Below the pieces are notes generated by a model. It was not told the DNA's origin, ran no database searches, and worked only from the letters and a program-made list of their open reading frames with translations. The position numbers and the translations under genes were made by a program. Below, one piece after another: positions 44,559 to 55,740 of a stretch of DNA of 64,000 nt. Position 1 is the first letter of the stretch. Each line of letters opens with the position of its first letter. Source of the DNA: Timema cristinae (taxonomy: Eukaryota; Arthropoda; Insecta; Phasmatodea; Timematidae); contig JBCFYV010011164.1 of the NCBI GenBank assembly GCA_039000515.1, positions 48,790,704 to 48,854,703 of the forward strand, read 5' to 3'.

Positions 44559-44803
44559 CAGTAGCCCCATAGCTTCTTTGGTGCTGACTGACAGCTCACA
44601 TCTAACTTCTTACGGTCAAAATTTAGGTATATACCTAAATTTTGACCGTCAGAAGTGACAGCTGCTAAACACATGTTTTTGCAGATCATCTGGTTCAGAG
44701 TAGGGATACGTAATTTGGTCTGGTAGCTTTTCAAATCTTTTGGCTGTCAACTGTGAACTCTGTGAACTGTCAAGTCGGCACCAAAGAAACCATGGGGCTA
44801 CTG
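44559..44803. mobile_element. palindromic MITE, TA target (245 bp)
   Basis: The ends CAGTAGCCCCATAGCTTCTT and (inverted) CAGTAGCCCCATGGTTTCTT pair over about 36 bp through GGTGC, and TA flanks both sides (44557-44558 and 44804-44805). TA target use fits Tc1/mariner. A perfect 38-bp palindrome sits inside. No transposase. Confidence 0.8.
44612..44649. repeat. perfect 38-bp palindrome
   Basis: ACGGTCAAAATTTAGGTAT followed by its exact reverse complement. With one mismatch the symmetry extends to CTTCTT...AGAAG on both sides. It has no loop and would extrude as a cruciform. Confidence 0.92.
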
Positions 44804-44949
44804 TATATAAACGCAAGATTTGGACGTGTTCATTTCCTACCGAGAAGTGATTCCGACAATTCCGTTATATGACTACGCTTGTGTGTGCTATTATAGACAT
44901 ACAATATTACGATTGCGAGTGCGACTCAGTAGTCTTCATAATCCTACTA

Positions 44950-45480
44950 ATATAAAAATATGAGTTGATGTAAGTAGCTAGCCCGACGTTTCATTCCACT
45001 CTGCTGTGAATGGCCAGCTTTGGTCACGTGACCACTCCTCGCTCTCTGATTAGATGTTGGTTTCCCTCTCCCCTCCCTCCCTCCTGACCACCTACACGTG
45101 ACCCCCTCCCCCTCCTCCTGACCCCCTTTCCAAACTTGTTTTTTAATTTGTGCTTATTAGTTATTTACTTGTGCTCATTGGTTATTTATGTCTGGTCAGG
45201 ATTGGGACGAGACGTTGTAATTTTTTTATTTTTTTATTGGTGTGCAGTCCACTGCATCGGGCGTTCCTCCCTCGTCATTAGAGGGAACACGGAGCACGAA
45301 GTTCTCCTGATGGCCGCTTAGCGAAGAGTGTGACCACCGAGCAGCTGACAGCGTATCACGGCCGTAAGGCCCCTCTCACTTTTCCCTCACTCCCCCCTTC
45401 CTTACTGACTGCTCCCTCACTCTGTTGGATTGCCTTTTCACTTCACTCCCCTCTCCACCCCTAACTTAGTCATACCCAAA
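44950..45480. other. pyrimidine-rich non-genic stretch
   Basis: A CT-rich tract (CCCTCCCTCCCTCCTGACC and similar, 45060-45130 and 45370-45460) with a CACGTGACC motif twice. No gene. Confidence 0.45.
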
Positions 45481-46582
45481 CTCAATGGGGGTCATTAGAT
45501 GTCGTAAACTTGTTATACATTTTGAAAGAGGGTGGCAACGACCTTGTTGAAGAGTCACGAACCCCCAAGGCCATTTGTTACATCGATCGTGGCCTTCTGA
45601 AGGTCGCCGATTCAGATGTGCTTTCTAAATGCCCAATCTGGGACCAATGATTCAATTTACCCCCGCCAGGAGCCTGACATTTAGACGGTATTTGAACCTT
45701 TATATCGTTATCACAGCTAATGTCTGTTAGAACAGCAGTACTCCCTGCACCCCCCACCATTTTGCCGGTTAAACAGGTAGAATGTGTACCCTTATTTGCT
45801 ACAAATATCGATCACTCTGTCACCGGCCATCTAGTAACGCCTTATACCATGCGACCATCGATGCAAGTATAAAATGCATTGTGATGGTAGATTGCTACCC
45901 AAGAATTGGCCTCAGTACACACGCACGACAGGAATTTGAACTAATCTCTTCAGGCAAGCGTGAGATAAGAGCTGATTTTGTTTTGACCAGGCCAAATGTA
46001 TAACAGCATTTGCCAGGAATTGAAATGTGAAGTAATTAGCGTTTGTTGCCCTCCAAGGGACTTTAACCCTACCTCCTTACGTCACAGGACGAGATGTGTA
46101 CCCACATTTGCACGTCATTGACAACTGATCACGAGGGGGGGGGGGAATTTAATTATCCAAAACCGTCTGGATATCTTTACCCGAATGAGAGAGAGACAGA
46201 CAGAATAATAAAATTAGTGATGTACCGTCATTTGTGTAAGGCTGAAATGTAAAAACAGCTAAAGCTATTCTTTATGCTTTTAGGTAGGATTAGCGTTTTT
46301 TGACATTGCAGGAACTTGAACCCCTACCTCCTCCTGTCATAGGGTAAAATAAATACCCGCATTTTCACTGTTGGAAAAATAAACGTGATCGATGGCCTAC
46401 AAAGATCCCTCTAGACAGTACCGGAGAAAGACGTCCATCCTCGGCGGAGATCTAGCATGAATAAAATATAACTGTAAATAGATGCCTATTTACGCGGATC
46501 AGGCAAGAACCGATGCGGAAACAATATTATCGACCAATAAGAAGCCGCAACCATTAATGCTGCACACCTCCGTTGAAGTGAC
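45481..46582. other. upstream flank of Polinton copy 2
   Basis: No recognisable gene. A worn family 2 SINE head lies at about 45838-45870 and a G-run at 46136. The true left end of the Polinton may lie here but no inverted repeat could be paired. Confidence 0.4.
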
Positions 46583-46590
46583 TATAAATA
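46583..46590 (+). promoter_or_regulatory. TATA box of the first Polinton ORF
   Basis: TATAAATA lies 68 bases before the ATG at 46651. The same octamer occurs 45 bases before the ATPase ATG of this relic, which supports both as element promoters. Confidence 0.55.
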
Positions 46591-46650
46591 GACCTTGAAA
46601 TCATTACATTCGGTCATTGTAATTAATAATTGCTAGCGATAAACTTCACA

Positions 46651-46899
46651 ATGAGTTTAAACGCGCTGGAAAATTGGCTAAATTCAGGTATGTTTAAAAC
46701 GTTTTGTATATTTTAATGGTCACTATTTTGCTTATTACGTCTTTGGTGTACAGCGGCATTTTTTCCTTTGACAGACTTTCAAGAAAACCCGCCCCCTCCA
46801 CCTGCAGCGTCGGTAACGCTGGGTATCCCGGACCCTTTGGCTCTTTTTACCGAGGATGGTATTTTCTTGGCGGAAAACGACTGGTCCATGGATAATTAG
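46651..46899 (+). CDS. small two-exon Polinton ORF (53 aa) before PolB
   Basis: Exon 1 (46651-46687, MSLNALENWLNS plus one base) ends at a donor (CAG/GTATGT). Exon 2 (46775-46899) follows a pyrimidine-rich acceptor (TTTTTTCCTTTGACAG), leaving an 87-bp intron. Spliced, the frame stays open: DFQENPPPPPAASV, LGIPDPLALF, DGIFLAENDWSMDN and TAG. The proline block and acidic C-terminus are not a family I can name. It may be the N-terminal leader of PolB, cut off by the TAG. GC-richer Pro-coding sequence continues to about 47160 with TAG in place of Gln codons. Intron and TATA box together suggest host-type expression. Confidence 0.5.
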
Positions 46900-46999
46900 C
46901 GTCCTGCGATAGATTTGAGAGACTTTGCAATGTTTAGTTTTTCCGTGATAGTAATTAATATGTATTTATATAATCTCAGATTATTGGAATCCCTACACT

Positions 47000-47260
47000 C
47001 TGGATGTCATCTTGAGGGGGCACGTAATGCCCACAGTGGGCTCACCGGTCGGTGTGCGGGTACCACCCCTGTAGACAAGCAATGTGGTGGTGGGTATCGA
47101 CATCCTAGATGCGGTCTGTGCTCAATCTAGCACCACCGCCTTCACTCCGCCTCCAGTTCCCAGTCCCCGGAAAGTCTAGCAACGGTGTGCTCGATTTTTG
47201 GGCTGAATTGGACGCGAAAGATCGCCTAATATGCAAGTTCCGTCTAAAAGTAATAATACT
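47000..47260 (+). pseudogene. GC-rich decayed coding stretch, probably PolB leader
   Basis: A plus frame reads PTVGSPVGVRVPP, then TSNVVVGIDILDAVC, STTAFTPPPVPSPRK with two TAG codons where CAG is likely. The proline-rich style matches the flanking coding pieces at 46775 and 48331. Assignment is inference from position and composition. Confidence 0.3.
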
Positions 47261-47456
47261 ATAGCCAGTAGTTTGTAAATAGACAGCTTATTTGGCAAGA
47301 ATTATCCGCGTCCTCTCTTTCCCCCAAACTACCGTTGTTTGGCCGCATATCTACTACACCTTTGTCAAGAGCCCGCTCACAAGTTTAAACAAAAGAAAGA
47401 AAATAATAATTGGTGTTTTAGTCACGTTTGCATTGTGCTGGATCAATATTCGACCG

Positions 47457-47925
47457 TAACCCTAACTCGCTCGATAGCATGTCTATATATTAAACTATTG
47501 GCACCGGGTTCGATTCACAACACGGTTAAAAATGTTGTGTTGGTAAATTATCAGTCAGCGTACAGGGTTTGTGGATGTTATAGTCTTGACATTTTATGAA
47601 TAAAAAAGTTACTCGAGCTTTATACTGGAAAACAGTAACGGATATAAATTCAATGATTTTATTAATTTCTACAAAGAAAAACTTAATTCGGACCATTAAA
47701 ATACCTTATTTAAAGCTATATTTCTTGAAGTGTGGTTGCTTATAGGTCTATTAGATGGTATTGAGAGCCAAAAAAGTGCTCTATTCAATTATATGTTGTA
47801 GATTTAGTGTTCCAATGTGCTTTAAGTATACAGGCATAGTAATTATATTATTGCTTTAGCCGAGACAGAACTTTATATTTTGTTTTGTCAGCCCAAGGGT
47901 CCCAGATTCGATTCAAGACAGGGGG
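47457..47925 (+). repeat. two tRNA-like SINE heads interrupting the Polinton
   Basis: GCTCGATAGCATGTCTATAT with box B CCGGGTTCGATTC (47457-47525), and CCAGATTCGATTC near 47911 with head from 47858. Surrounding AT-rich sequence to 48300 does not look like Polinton coding DNA and may be inserted repeats. Confidence 0.4.
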
Positions 47926-48326
47926 TGAAAATGTAGGTTTAACCACGCTGGACTGTATATTGTAGCTCTCCAAGGGTTCAAGTGTATTTTATTACTCGCA
48001 CACTTTATGAAGGGCTCAGCGCTGGATTCCCTGCATAGCTGAAAATTTGCGTTTAACCTTTAATAGTGATAAATTAACTGTCATGTACTGTATTTATTAG
48101 ACATACATTGTGAAAGATCCAGGGTTAGGTTACCTACATTGATGAAAATGCAGGTTTAAATTGTCATAGTGATAAAATAACTACCATGAACTGTATTTAT
48201 TACTACCATATTGTGAATGTGAATATCAGTTAGAACAATTATAACAACATGTTATATTTTGCGGTGTTGTTTTAACGCGTAAGTTTGCAGAGAATAATTA
48301 TATTTCAAATGTTTATAATTTTTAGT

Positions 48327-51300
48327 TCAATTGGATAGCGGGTTTTTCCCGGGAGACAGTGTTCCGGCGCCACCATCAGCCGTGTCCCCCTTTCACTTAG
48401 CATCATCATCAACAGCAGCACCACCCCCCTGCCAGGGAGTCGGGGCTCAAGCCCAAGCTGTGGCGAGGCAAACGGGGTCCACGGTCCTTTATCAACCAGT
48501 GGTGACGGCCGGACCATCTTAAACACCCCAGACAGGAATTAGTGGCCCAGTAAACCAGGTTGGGGGAGCTTTGCCCCAAGGCATCCCTCTTACAATCGTC
48601 GAGGAGAGAATTAAGCAATTGAGTCATTTCTCTTATACTGGAAAATAAGTTACCGTACATCTTGGTGCTCCAGCAAGCGATTGTGACGCATTAAGTTGGC
48701 TTGAAAAACAAATTACTGTTTTGCTCAATCGGCTGCATGACCATGGTGTCAGCGCCGATGATCATGTCGTTTACTTTTGAATAGCACGGACTCGATGTTG
48801 AACACTGTTTATGTCTCATTTAGGTGGGCACATCAGTTAGACACTCAAGCCGTGCTCGATAAATTAATTCATGTGTTGCAAAGTAATAATTTGTTCTTGA
48901 ATAAGGTACCACTGTACGTTAAACCCAGCCATTTTAAGGAGCCTAGTGGGAATAAACGTTAATGGGATAAACTCTCTCCCGCTAGCATATATTGACGTAA
49001 TAACAAAGGAGTCATTAAGATTCAAAATGGCAACACACTCTTCCATGACCACGGGTTGATTGTCGCCAAAGATTTATGTGATAGTAAAAGAAAACCAGAA
49101 TGCATGGATTTGAAATCCTTTAAGCAGCTCAAAAAGGGTCGTCATATTCCTCAACTCAAAACAGAGGAACTATGCTGTGATGCCCGTGTGAATTTTGTGA
49201 AAGGTGGTGGTGGAATTACTGAACTGAATCAATTTCAAACATACCTCTACGAATTAAAAATCACAGTGTTTAGGAACGTCGGGAGAGGTATGTCCTATAT
49301 GAGGGCCTACTCCTCCCGAACATTCCTTTAAGGGCTACCTTGATTTGTATTTTCACGACGATAAGCAAAATCATTTTGATGTCATAACATCCTTGACAGC
49401 CGCATTTATGTGGTCGTACTTTTGCTGTGAATGCTGTGTGCCATTTGATCACAAGAACTAGCACAAATGCCAATCCGCGTGCAAAAAGTGCTACGCTAAA
49501 GTGGTTTGTAGCGGAGCCCAATCTTTGGGCTGTAAAGACTGCGGGCGGTGGTTCACAAACTAGACATGTTTTAATAACCAAAAACTTCCCGGTTTTTGCA
49601 GAGATCACCTGCCACTCTGTGATGTCAAAAAGGTTTGTGAGGTCTGTGGGCAATTTTTCAGTTTGGAAGATCAAATTATTCACAGAGGTATTATGAGACT
49701 TTTTGTATAGTATGCGATACACATCGTCCTTTTGTTTATTTCTGCTAAATGAAGTAAGCCCCATCCAAGCCATCACTGGAAAAGAGCATTTTCATGTTTG
49801 TGTTCTATGATTTTGAATGCAGACAATTAACGCTTCTTCAAGGTTCGGTAAACACGTATTTGTACAAACCTAACCTCTGTCGTACAGACGTGTTGCAAGA
49901 CCTGCCTTCATATCGATGTAAATGACCATCATTGCACCGAATGCGGGGGCGATAGGACTAGCATATTCAAGGGTGATACCACAATAGCCAAATTTTTCGG
50001 ATTTATAGAGTAAATTAAAGCAACAAAATTTAAGGATATCACCCTCCTAGGTTATAATGTGAAAGGCTATGATGGTAATTTTATTTTAAAATATATTATG
50101 GAGGTTAAAAAATGGACTTCAGAGCTCATAATGAACGGTGGAAAGCTCATGTCCAAGCGTTACGGTCCACTCCAATTTATTGACTCGCTGAACTTTCTCC
50201 CGATGTCGTTGTCCAAGATGCCTAAACTACTCGGCTTGGACGAGTTTTTGGCAAAGGGACGTATTCCTATTTTTTCAATAAAAAGAAAACGTGGAGTGTA
50301 GGGGTACCTTGCTACCAAAGGAGAACTACGGCATCGGTGAGATGTCAGTTGAGGGAAAAGAGCACTTTGAGAAGTGGTATGACGCGTTGGTCAAATAAAA
50401 TTATGTCTTTTATTTTAACCGCGAGTTGGAACTCTATTGCGTGAAAGATGTAGAGATCCTACGGAAGGCCTGCCTAAAGTTTAGAGATATGCTTATGGAA
50501 AATGCCAAGGTGGATTCTTTCAAAGAGGCGTGTACGATCGCAGGAGCGGCCATTTTGGTTTACCGCCGAAGTCATCTTAAGGAGAATACCATCAGTATCA
50601 TCCCTAACAGTGGCTATCGATGCGCAGACCAACAGTCGCATGTCGCCGTACAATGGATCTGCTGGGAGGCCCACCGACGCGGTGTCTCTATCCTTCATTT
50701 GGGTAACGGCCGTGAGGAATATATGTTAGGGCGACGTGTAGACGGCGTTGTGAAAGCTGGAGATACCACCATCATCTTCCAGATCTGGGACTGTTATTGG
50801 CACGGGTTTCCTCTCTGTTATCCTGACAGGACCACCCCTATCAAAAACAGCCGCCACAAGACCATGGAGGTGCGGTAAGAATGCTAGATACACGGTCGTA
50901 GAGATGTGGGAGAGTATGTTTAATGCGATGAAATGAGCAAATGAGGACTTGAAACAATTTGTACTCCAGCACGAGGTGTACAGCATGGAGCCCCTCAGTC
51001 CCAGGTACGCATTCTTTGGCGGGCGTACAAATTGTATCAAACTGTTCCACGAAGCAAACCTTTTTTTGTGGAGAGAATATCAAGGACTTGGATGTGTGTT
51101 GATTGTATCCTTACGTTTGCAAGTACAAAAAATATCCCATTGGCCACACCAAAATTAACTTGGAATCAAATGGCCCATCTATAGATCAAGTAGAAGGCAC
51201 AGCCAAAGTTACCAAGACGTCTCTGCGGGATTTATTCATGCCCGTATTGCCTACATTGATGACGACAAGTTAATGTTCATCTTGTGCAGGAAATGGGGGG

Positions 51301-52290
51301 AGGAGAAAAACCAAGGCGCGTGTCAGCACAACGACAAAAAAGATCGCTGGTTGACAGGCGTCTGGGGGATTGACGAGATCCGGAAAGCCGTTGAGAAAGG
51401 CTACACCGTTGAAGCAGTACACGAAGTGTGGGAGTACAATGTATCTGTTTACGACCGTCAGACACGTTCTGGAGGATTGTTTCACGGTTACATTGATACT
51501 ATTTTTGCAAATTAAGCAAGAATCCAGTGGCTGGCCAGAGTGGTGTACCTCACAAGAGGAAAAGTTAGCTTATATTAAAAATTATGAGGAAAGGGAAGGG
51601 GTAAAACTCGATTTCGACTCTGTTTGTAAGAACCCTGGTCTACGCACTCTTGCTAAACTTTTTTAAAATTCACTATGGGGAAAGTTTGGGCAAAGACCCG
51701 ATTTACCACACGTAGCCGTTGTTAACGACTATCAGTACATCCACAAGTACCTGACGGATCCGTACATCACCGTGGACAGCGCGATTGATGTAAATGATAA
51801 GGTTATGTTCCTCAATTACAAGGATGCGCGTGACGCGTTGCGCCCTAACCCTAACACGAGTGTGGTGGTGGCATGCTACACTACTGATATGGCCAGGTTG
51901 CACTTATACAGCATCTTTGAAAAATTGCGGGACCACATTTTGTATCACCATACAGATTGCGTTCTATTCACGGAACGCCCCAGCGATTGGAGTCCACCGA
52001 CTGGAGACTTTTTAGACGAACTTCAAGATTACGGTCCGGGAAGCTACATTAGCGCTTTTGTATCTGGCGGTCCCAAGAATTACGCGTACCTAGTTTGTGT
52101 TGGTGGAAATCCTGCCAAAACAAAAGCGGTGTGCAAGGTTCGCGGGATCACCATAAGCTACGGCAACCGGAACGACGTTAATTTTGACGTTTTGAAAGTG
52201 ATGGTCACCGGACATGCCGTGGAAAGATACATAGAGAGACCGCACAAAATTGTAAGAAGATGTTTTACGACTGTATACACCGTTTCGTAG
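48327..52290 (+). pseudogene. Polinton protein-primed DNA polymerase B, near full length, decayed
   Basis: The relic begins after an acceptor-like TTATAATTTTTAG with a Pro/Ala/Gln-rich region (GFFPGDSVPAPPSAVSPFHL), then NTVYVSFRWAHQLDTQAV and DLCDSKRKPECMDLKSFKQL. A Cys/His-rich zinc region follows (CECC, CKKCYAK, GCKDCGRWF, CEVCGQFF). The exonuclease shows YNVKGYDGNFILKYI and FIDSLNFLPMSLSKM. CVKDVEILRKACLKFR leads to a WDCYWHGFPLC insert, then palm motif A (LYPYV after a TGA) and motif B with the TAA shared with copy 1 (LAKLF, stop, NSLWGKFGQR). Motif C reads YHHTDCV, so a catalytic Asp is lost. Frame changes occur near 49330, 50270 and 51510. Confidence 0.92.
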
Positions 52291-52859
52291 ACTAAAGTCT
52301 ATCGGCCCGTGTACACCAAACGACAGATAACCGATGATTAATATACGTTGCCGTTTGGGTAACAGAGTTCTTGTAAACGCGCTTGCCACTGACTGAAAGG
52401 TGATAATTTAGAAGGGCTGAATAATCGCCTTTTTTTTTCTTTCGCTCTAGACAGTTCCACTGACATACCATTTTTCAAAGATATGAAAAAAAAATTCCCT
52501 ATGTTTTTCTCTATGAAAACACGCATATTTTTTAATTAATTTATTTTATGCACACGGGATAATTTTTTTGTATATTTTTTTTACTGCCAATACAATCTTT
52601 CACCTACCTGATTATTTTAGTCAAATAAAATTAGTTGTTTGCATTTATATTAATTCTAATTAATTTTTTGCCTTGTACATATTTTAAATTGAAACTGTCT
52701 GGTTATGTACATATATTCAAATACTCTTTAAACTGAACTTTGTAAATCCATACCGCGGCAACTATTCCCTCTACGAGCTCAAGAAATTGATTGTTTTCTC
52801 TACACCTAAACATGTATAATTTACTTCAAGGTGTAAAATATATTTTATAACTATCATTT

Positions 52860-53335
52860 TTCTAAATAAATATGCTAAGTATACCATTCATGGCGTGAGC
52901 CAAATTTCTAAAATTTTTATTTGTGTATACTTTTAATGGTGTGAGATATATTTGTATAAACTTTTATTTGTGTGTAAATAAATATTCCAAGTATACTCTT
53001 GATGGTGTTAGAGATATTTTATAAACTTTTTGTGTGTAAATAAATATTCCAAGTATACTTTACATGATGTGAGATATATTTGTATAATCTTTGATTTGTG
53101 TAAAAAACATTTCTAGTATACTTTTCATGGCGTGAGCCATATTTTTAAAACTTTGATTTGTGTAAATAAATATTACAAGTATACTCTTCATGTTGTGAGC
53201 TAAATTCTAAAACTTTGATTTGTGTAGATAAATATTACAAGTATACTTTTCACAGTGTAAATTTGTAAATAAATATTAAATGTATACGTTTCATGGGTGA
53301 GATATTTTTGTGTGAATAAATAATATAAAAACTGT
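52860..53335 (+). repeat. ~60-bp minisatellite inside the Polinton, about 8 units
   Basis: Units follow GTGTAAATAAATATTACAAG, TATACTTTTCATGGTGTGAG, ATATATTTTTAAAACTTTGA with frequent small changes. It sits between PolB and the ATPase promoter; copy 1 has no such array at the same place. Confidence 0.85.
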
Positions 53336-53382
53336 CATGTTTGTGTTTTATCGTGTACACCCCACACCCCTCCCTTCTATCC

Positions 53383-53390
53383 TATAAATA
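53383..53390 (+). promoter_or_regulatory. TATA box of the Polinton ATPase
   Basis: TATAAATA preceded by a C/T-rich stretch (CCCCTCCCTTCTATCC) lies 45 bases before the ATPase ATG at 53428. Confidence 0.6.
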
Positions 53391-53427
53391 CAAGTTCATT
53401 TATCTTATAAGCTCAGTCTTAAACATT

Positions 53428-54095
53428 ATGGACAAGTTTAAAGATCCATTTTTGGCCATCATCAGCGGCCCTTCCGGCTGTGGAAAGTCACATTTTGTAG
53501 CTGATTTATCAGTACTTGGACACAATGTGTGACGTTTAATTTGAGGAAAGGCCTGGTATTATGTTTTATGAAAACCGGGATTCGAACAAAACGGGGCAAG
53601 TCCCCGCGTCATATTTTTTAAGGGTTTGCCGGAAATGGATGACACCTGTAATGATTCTCCACAGATGATTATCCTGGACGACCTGATGCGTGAAGCTAAC
53701 GAAGTGGTCGTCGATCTTTTCAATAAAGGATGCCACCATCAAAATATTAGCGTCATTTTCCTTACACAAAATATATTCTACCAGGGCAAGGACTAAAGAG
53801 ACATTTCTCCAAGCGAACATTATATCGTGCATTTTAAATATTCCAGGGATAAAGCTCATATTCAACACTTTGCACGTCAAGTCTGTCCTGAAAATCCCCG
53901 TGTTTTACAAAAGGCTTACGCTGATTCTACAAGTACTACCCACTGGTATATATGGTTAGATTTCAAACAAAGTACACCCGAATGATTCAGATATACAACC
54001 CACACAAATGTCGGATGCTGCGTGTACCTACCGCGCAAAAGCTATAAAAGCACCGACAAACTGCCCGATTACCGATCATTTCAGATTCGAGTTCC
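53428..54095 (+). pseudogene. Polinton packaging ATPase with intact P-loop, otherwise broken
   Basis: The ATG at 53428 starts MDKFKDPFLAIISGPSGCGK, then SHFVADLSVLGHNV, and a TGA interrupts. The Walker A motif GPSGCGKS is perfect. Beyond it, frames shift repeatedly: KPGFEQN, then MIILDDLMREANEVVVDLFN (Walker B), VIFLTQNIFYQGK-like with stops, FARQVCPENPRVLQKAYADS-like pieces, and NVGCCVYLPRKSYKS at the end. Copy 1 is the mirror image: it lost the P-loop but kept the rest open. Packaging of DNA into a virion is the family role. Confidence 0.85.
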
Positions 54096-55650
54096 CACAC
54101 ACATAGGTAGTTGTTTATTTTGTTTTTTTTTAATTTTACCTCTTCTCCCCCCCCCCCTCCATTGATCTAACTCCAAATACATTTTTAGAAAATTAAGAAT
54201 AATATTGTGATCTCTAACTGTCGCTTCTATCTGCCCGACAAATTTAATTTTTGTATCTAAACTAAAAAAAAACCCTTCTGTTTACACTCCTCTACCCTTA
54301 TTTAAGGAATCTCATTTTAAAATATACATTTGTATGACTTTAGTAACCGCACAGCTTAAATTGGGAGGCGTATTTGTGTAATATTGTATGTTATGAGCTG
54401 CGAATGACAAAACGAGCGTTGCAAGTTGTTTTGATTATCCTGTAAACAAATAAAATAGAGGAGCTGACCACAAAATCAGTGTCAGCATTCCGTAGTGAGA
54501 AACCAGGCCAGGGCCTGGATAAAATGTAGGGGATTCAGCAATCATGGCCGACTAATCAACACTAAAGTCTAGGGGTCACTCTGCCCGATTCGGGACTACG
54601 CGGGCTAGGACGCAGGTTCATCAGTACTTGTTTTGAGGGCTACCACTCGAGCCGAGTTTACTGGAGTTCGTGGACCGTGTAGTGAGCACCTAGGAGTCAG
54701 ACAAGCCATTGGGTATTCCTAGCAACACTTCGTTTTGTCACAAGCTTCCGAGTATTCTTTTAGTTCTACCATTCTAATATCACTACCAACATCACATTTG
54801 TAATAGTATAGTAGTACTAATAAACCTATTTAAAACTCAAATCTAACATCAATCACGAACCCACACAAGAATAAACAATTACCTTCCCCTTAACCTCGGC
54901 CATAGCACATCCTGACAGATTATAGGCCCACGGGATAGGGAACGAGGAGGTGACACTTTGATTGTTATTTGACGTGGGTTTTTTTTCCCCCGCCTGCTCA
55001 ATTTCAGTTTTCACCAAGCTGAAAAGTAGCTATTTTTACGAGTTTTGAAAACATGTATAGCCTCCTGATTCCCCTTTCTCCAACTATATTAAAAAATAAA
55101 TATAACAATAGACCTATTAATTTGATTATATGGAGATGTCTCCTTACAAATCTAGTCAATTTAAATTTTTTAGCACAATCTTAAATTATTATTTTTCTAA
55201 TTTTGAACCCCTATATTTACAGGAGATTCATTTTGAAATTTCCCATTTTAAGATTTTTCTGGTTAAAAGAAGCAAGCCCTCTATTTCATGGAAAATTTAA
55301 ACTAGGTACGTCATATAGAAATTGGTTTTCATTTCCGGACAGACATTCGTTCAGCTTTATGTATTGAGATTTATTTTATTTCGCGTCTTATTATCAAGGT
55401 CGGATCAAGGAATTCTGGGGCTTGGGCCACTTGGAAAAAGTGGGAGCCCCCCTAACTCTTTTTTTACTACTTGTTCGGGCTTTCAAATTCTTTTAATAGT
55501 AAAAGGCCAACAAACTTAAAACCAGGAGCACAATAAACCCATTATTAATATGCTAACATAAAATAAATGGTAGACCTAATAGATGTTTTGTTGACAGATC
55601 GGTTTGGATGTCACATTGTTTTAAGTATTGTTTACACTTTCTTTACTCAC
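54096..55650. other. non-genic stretch after Polinton copy 2
   Basis: A C-run at about 54150, a GC-richer 54450-54750 segment without an assignable frame, and AT-rich filler. Confidence 0.4.
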
Positions 55651-55652
55651 TT

Positions 55653-55740
55653 TAGTGGTCGAATGGTCAAAGGTAATATACTAAGGCAATCATCTGGACT
55701 GCCAATGATGAAGAAATCTGGGTTTGAATCCCATTTTAAA
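55653..55740 (+). repeat. tRNA-like SINE head
   Basis: TTAGTGGTCGAATGGTCAAA and box B GGGTTTGAATCCC with a long anticodon-like arm. No body follows that matches another family here. Confidence 0.45.

Larger units (their letters stand above)
46583..54095 (+). mobile_element. Polinton/Maverick relic, copy 2 (plus strand)
   Basis: In order: TATA box, small spliced ORF, proline-rich region, DNA polymerase B with almost all domains, a minisatellite, a second TATA box and the packaging ATPase, after which homology ceases near 54095. The basic protein, integrase and capsid genes of copy 1 are missing. It lies inverted relative to copy 1. Start is set at the TATA box because no terminal repeat was found. 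Many stops and frameshifts show it is dead. Confidence 0.88.

Noticed and set aside
46100..46650. Terminal inverted repeat of Polinton copy 2
   Set aside because: No complementary sequence was found beyond 54095 or at the edges of copy 1.
47339..47599. 86-codon plus frame
   Set aside because: It crosses a tRNA-like SINE head and has no motif.
51655..51670. Programmed frameshift at the T-run before the shared PolB stop
   Set aside because: The coding frame is the same before and after the stop, so slipping would not restore the protein.
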